Positions 61,598 to 64,000 of a stretch of DNA of 64,000 bases are shown one piece after another. The DNA is from Oscillospiraceae bacterium (GTDB lineage: Bacteria > Bacillota > Clostridia > Christensenellales > QALW01): NCBI GenBank assembly GCA_022009755.1, contig CP091722.1:1-64000 (forward strand), in the 5' to 3' direction. The translations under genes were made by a program, and so were the position numbers. Under the pieces are notes generated by a model, which saw nothing but the letters and a program-made list of their open reading frames with translations, ran no database searches and had not been told where the DNA came from. Each line of letters opens with the position of its first letter. Position 1 is the stretch's first letter.

Positions 61598-61721
61598 GGT
61601 GGTATAATAGCTTGCAGTAAAATAAAAAATAGCTTGCAGTAAAATAAAAAACGGCAAAAGAACAAATACAAAACAAGCCGTGTCATGGGAACATATACAA
61701 AAGAACGGGGAATTTGAGACC

Positions 61722-62678
61722 ATGGAGCTTACAGGGAAAGAAATAGATTTTTGTACGGATACCGCCCGGAAAATAACAGATAATGTTGCAAGAGCGGTGG
61801 TGGGCAAGAAAGAGTGTACAAGGCTGCTGCTGTGCTGCCTGCTGTGCGGGGGACATGCGCTTTTGCAGGATGTGCCGGGTGTTGGAAAAACCGCTGCCGT
61901 AAACGCCTTCGCGGCCTCGCTTGATATGGATTTTCGCCGGATACAGTGCACGCCGGATATGCTGCCTGCCGACATATTGGGGTTTACGGTGTATGATGCC
62001 AACACCGGAAAGGGCAGCTTTTGTCCCGGACCCATAATGAGCCGGCTGTTTCTTGCCGATGAAATAAACCGTTCCTCGCCCAAAACGCAGGCTGCGCTTC
62101 TTGAGGCGATGGAGGAGGGAAGGATAACCGTAGACGGGCAGGATCATATCCTTCCGCAGCCCTTTATGGTGCTGGCGACACAGAATCCGATAGAAAGTGT
62201 AGGAACATATCCGCTGCCGGAGGCGCAGATGGACAGGTTCATGATGCGTATTTCCTTCGGTTATCCGGACAAAGAAGAGGAAAAGGATATCCTGCGGCGT
62301 TACGGGCAGGGCGACCCGCTGGGCACTCTGCGCCCGGTTGCAAAAGCTGAGGATATTATTGCCATGCGCAATGCGGCGGAGAGGGTGTATGTATCCCAAG
62401 CCGCTGCCGATTATATTGTGAATATCACAAGGGCTACGCGTAGCAATTCGCTCGTGCGGCTCGGGGCCTCGCCGCGGGCAAGCCTTGCGCTTATGAAGTG
62501 TGCAAGGGCCTATGCGCTTACAAACGGGCGGGATTATATTATTCCCGATGATGTCCGCCTGCTGGCGCCTGCGGTGCTTGCACACAGGCTGATCCTTTCG
62601 CGGGAGGCCGCAGCCAAAGGAATGAGCAAGGAAGATGCGCTCATGGAGATCGTCTCTGCGATCCCGGTGCAGGTATGA
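61722..62678 (+). CDS. MoxR-family AAA+ ATPase
   Basis: About 318 residues. Walker A QDVPGVGKTAAVNAFAASL; sensor and Walker B region PIMSRLFLADEINRSSPKTQ; VLATQNPIESVGTYPLPEAQ, MDRFMMRI; C-terminal helical lid HRLILSREAAAKGMSKEDAL. MoxR proteins act as chaperones for complexes that include DUF58 and VWA proteins. Start 61722 chosen (GAGACC before ATG); in-frame GTG 61680 is possible. The stop overlaps the next start (ATGA). Confidence 0.9.
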   Translation: MELTGKEIDFCTDTARKITDNVARAVVGKKECTRLLLCCLLCGGHALLQDVPGVGKTAAVNAFAASLDMDFRRIQCTPDMLPADILGFTVYDANTGKGSFCPGPIMSRLFLADEINRSSPKTQAALLEAMEEGRITVDGQDHILPQPFMVLATQNPIESVGTYPLPEAQMDRFMMRISFGYPDKEEEKDILRRYGQGDPLGTLRPVAKAEDIIAMRNAAERVYVSQAAADYIVNITRATRSNSLVRLGASPRASLALMKCARAYALTNGRDYIIPDDVRLLAPAVLAHRLILSREAAAKGMSKEDALMEIVSAIPVQV

Positions 62679-63878
62679 AAGAAAACAGCGCTGCGCGGAA
62701 AAGCATTGTATCCTGCACATTGCGCGGTGTCGGATATATACTGTTTTGCTGCCTGCTTACGGTGCTGTTTGTTTGCGCGGGACGGCTTCAGCGCCGTTTT
62801 GTGCGCGTTTGCATGGATAACTGCGGTTACCTGCCTGTTTCAGCTGGCGGCCTCAGGAATACACATAAGGCCGGTATGCAGTATGACAAAGGGCGATATA
62901 CAAAGAGGCGGGGAATTCTGCATATCCTTTGATACCAGGCGCAGAGCCGCAAGCGCATACCCGATAGTAATTCTTAAATACAGCTGTGCATCAAAAGAAT
63001 GCACGAATGAGCAAACAAGCAATTATGTTTTTTTGGAGCGAAGCGAGAAAAAATTATCGTATAAAATGCCCGTTGATTATGTCGGCGGCTTTCGCATGTG
63101 CGTGCAGGGAATATATGTGTGCGATATTCTCGGGCTGTTTGTCCGCAGGATAAGGCCTCGCGGAGATCTGCTTTGCGAGTTTACCGTGCTGCCCCAAAGG
63201 CGCAGGCTGAGTGCGGAAAATTATGAAAGGAAGGCTTGTGCAATCAGCCCCGACGGGGAATTCGACGGGGTTCGCAAATATATACGCGGAGATTCCGCGA
63301 GCGCGGTGGACTGGAAAACCACAGCGCGCAGGCGGGAGATGTATGTACGCAATTATTCTGCCGCAGGCGACATTCCGACGATATGCTTCATGCCGGCTTC
63401 GCCGCAGAACGGTGAGGAAAGGACTTTGGCAGCTGAGCTTGTATGCCTTGCGGCGTATGAATTTGAAAAGTCAGGCGGGCATGCGTTTCGCGTAGCTGCG
63501 GATTCGTGGGTAAAGAACTATGACGCTTCGGATTATTCCGAGCTGCTGCGGGATCTGGCTGCGGCGGTAAATGCGGAATATCGGGCCAGGTGCGATAAAA
63601 GAGAAGCGCGCGCGGGGCATCGGCAAAGTGCTGAGGATGGTGCAAAAGAGGGACGCGGTGTATACGGCGGTGCCGTATGCATGGAAATACTTAATTCCGA
63701 AGGCTGGGCAAATGCCGTTGCGGTTTTGCCGGGAGAGATAGCGGGCACGGTGTGCGAGGGCGGCAAAACGGTATATTCCTACGGAGATACGCCGGTGCGG
63801 AATGCCGCGCTGTGCGTGCGCAGCCTTGAAGAGTGGGACAGCGAAACGGTGAAACAGGAAAGTGCGGACGGGAGATAG
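62675..63878 (+). CDS. DUF58 domain protein (one frameshift)
   Basis: About 400 residues from ATG 62675. N-terminal membrane hairpin (VGYILFCCLLTVLFVCAGRL, then after an indel near 62790 FAWITAVTCLFQLAASGI). The middle holds a beta domain (KMPVDYVGGFRMCVQGIYVC; DILGLFVRRIRPRGDLLCEF), and the DUF58 core GVRKYIRGDSASAVDWKTTA, RRREMYVRNYSA. These proteins work with MoxR and transglutaminase-like membrane proteins. The 5' end overlaps the MoxR gene. Confidence 0.8.
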
Positions 63879-63880
63879 AA

Positions 63881-64000
63881 GTGAAGTCGGAACAGGTTAA
63901 ACAGAGGAAAGCGCAGAGGCTTAATTATCTTCTGCAGCTGGCAAATGCGTATTTTGCTGCAGCATCGCTTTGCGTTTGCTTTTTGGGGCTTATGTACGAT
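63881..64000 (+). CDS. Start of a membrane protein gene (partial at window end)
   Basis: GTG 63881 (AGGAGA-like GGGAGATAGAA before) opens an uninterrupted frame to the last base: KSEQVKQRKAQRLNYLLQLA, then a hydrophobic helix AYFAAASLCVCFLGLMY. Position after MoxR and DUF58 suggests the transglutaminase-like membrane protein usual in such clusters, but the domain is outside the window. Confidence 0.55.
   Translation, partial: MKSEQVKQRKAQRLNYLLQLANAYFAAASLCVCFLGLMYD

Noticed and set aside
61683..62720. 345-codon minus-strand open frame
   Set aside because: Antisense to the MoxR gene, which has clear Walker motifs.

Overview
The window reads as chromosome of a low- to mid-GC Gram-positive gut anaerobe of the class Clostridia. 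Evidence: strong AGGAGG-type ribosome binding sites, a Tn1549/Tn5397-type integrative conjugative element, an NfnAB-type ferredoxin:NADP oxidoreductase pair, an FprA flavoprotein, a lipoprotein serpin, DegV and hemolysin-III proteins. No rRNA or species marker is present, so I do not go below class.

Layout. (1) 1-2.6 kb is a scrapyard: a decayed AAA-ATPase/PD-(D/E)XK pseudogene, the N-terminal half of a tyrosine integrase, the C-terminal end of a MobP-type relaxase and the C-terminal end of a VirB4-like ATPase. (2) 2.6-22.4 kb is the right two thirds of an integrative conjugative element: DNA methylase, CHAP-domain transfer protein, DUF4315, DUF4366, topoisomerase III, a giant ArdA-ArdC-YodL antirestriction fusion, transfer-assisting and Cys-rich proteins, MobC and relaxase, XRE regulator, an AT-rich cargo segment (17.2-18.8 kb), sigma factor, HTH protein, TnpW and a large serine recombinase. 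The cargo has a textbook promoter, an 8-codon leader peptide (MLHSMRIR), attenuator-like hairpins, a KTR zinc-ribbon protein and an RlmN/Cfr-like radical SAM methyltransferase: a candidate antibiotic-inducible rRNA modification unit. (3) 22.4-24.6 kb, minus strand, is an older related element whose recombinase gene is cut off exactly where the newer element ends. (4) 24.7-30.2 kb is a potassium island: TrkH, TrkA, a small membrane protein, a KdpD-like kinase and a KdpE-like regulator, ending in Lgt and ChrA remnants. (5) 30.6-35.7 kb is an accessory region next to tRNA-Ser: two XRE regulators with unknown or HEPN-like partners, a tyrosine integrase C-terminus, an HNH nuclease and small proteins. 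(6) 36-64 kb is ordinary chromosome: secreted and membrane proteins, GH36 alpha-galactosidase, DeoR regulator with a sorbose-1-phosphate-reductase-like enzyme, a large secreted metalloprotease with a coupled lipoprotein, DegV, HlyIII, serpin, M19 dipeptidase, FprA, a LysR regulator, NfnAB, a CopA ATPase and a MoxR/DUF58 cluster cut by the window end.

Quality caveat. More than 25 genes, in the element and in unrelated chromosomal loci, carry one- or two-base indels, very often in homopolymers, with intact coding sense on both sides. The simplest reading is consensus sequencing error, so most 'frameshifted' genes below are probably intact in the organism. I give the full span of each such gene.
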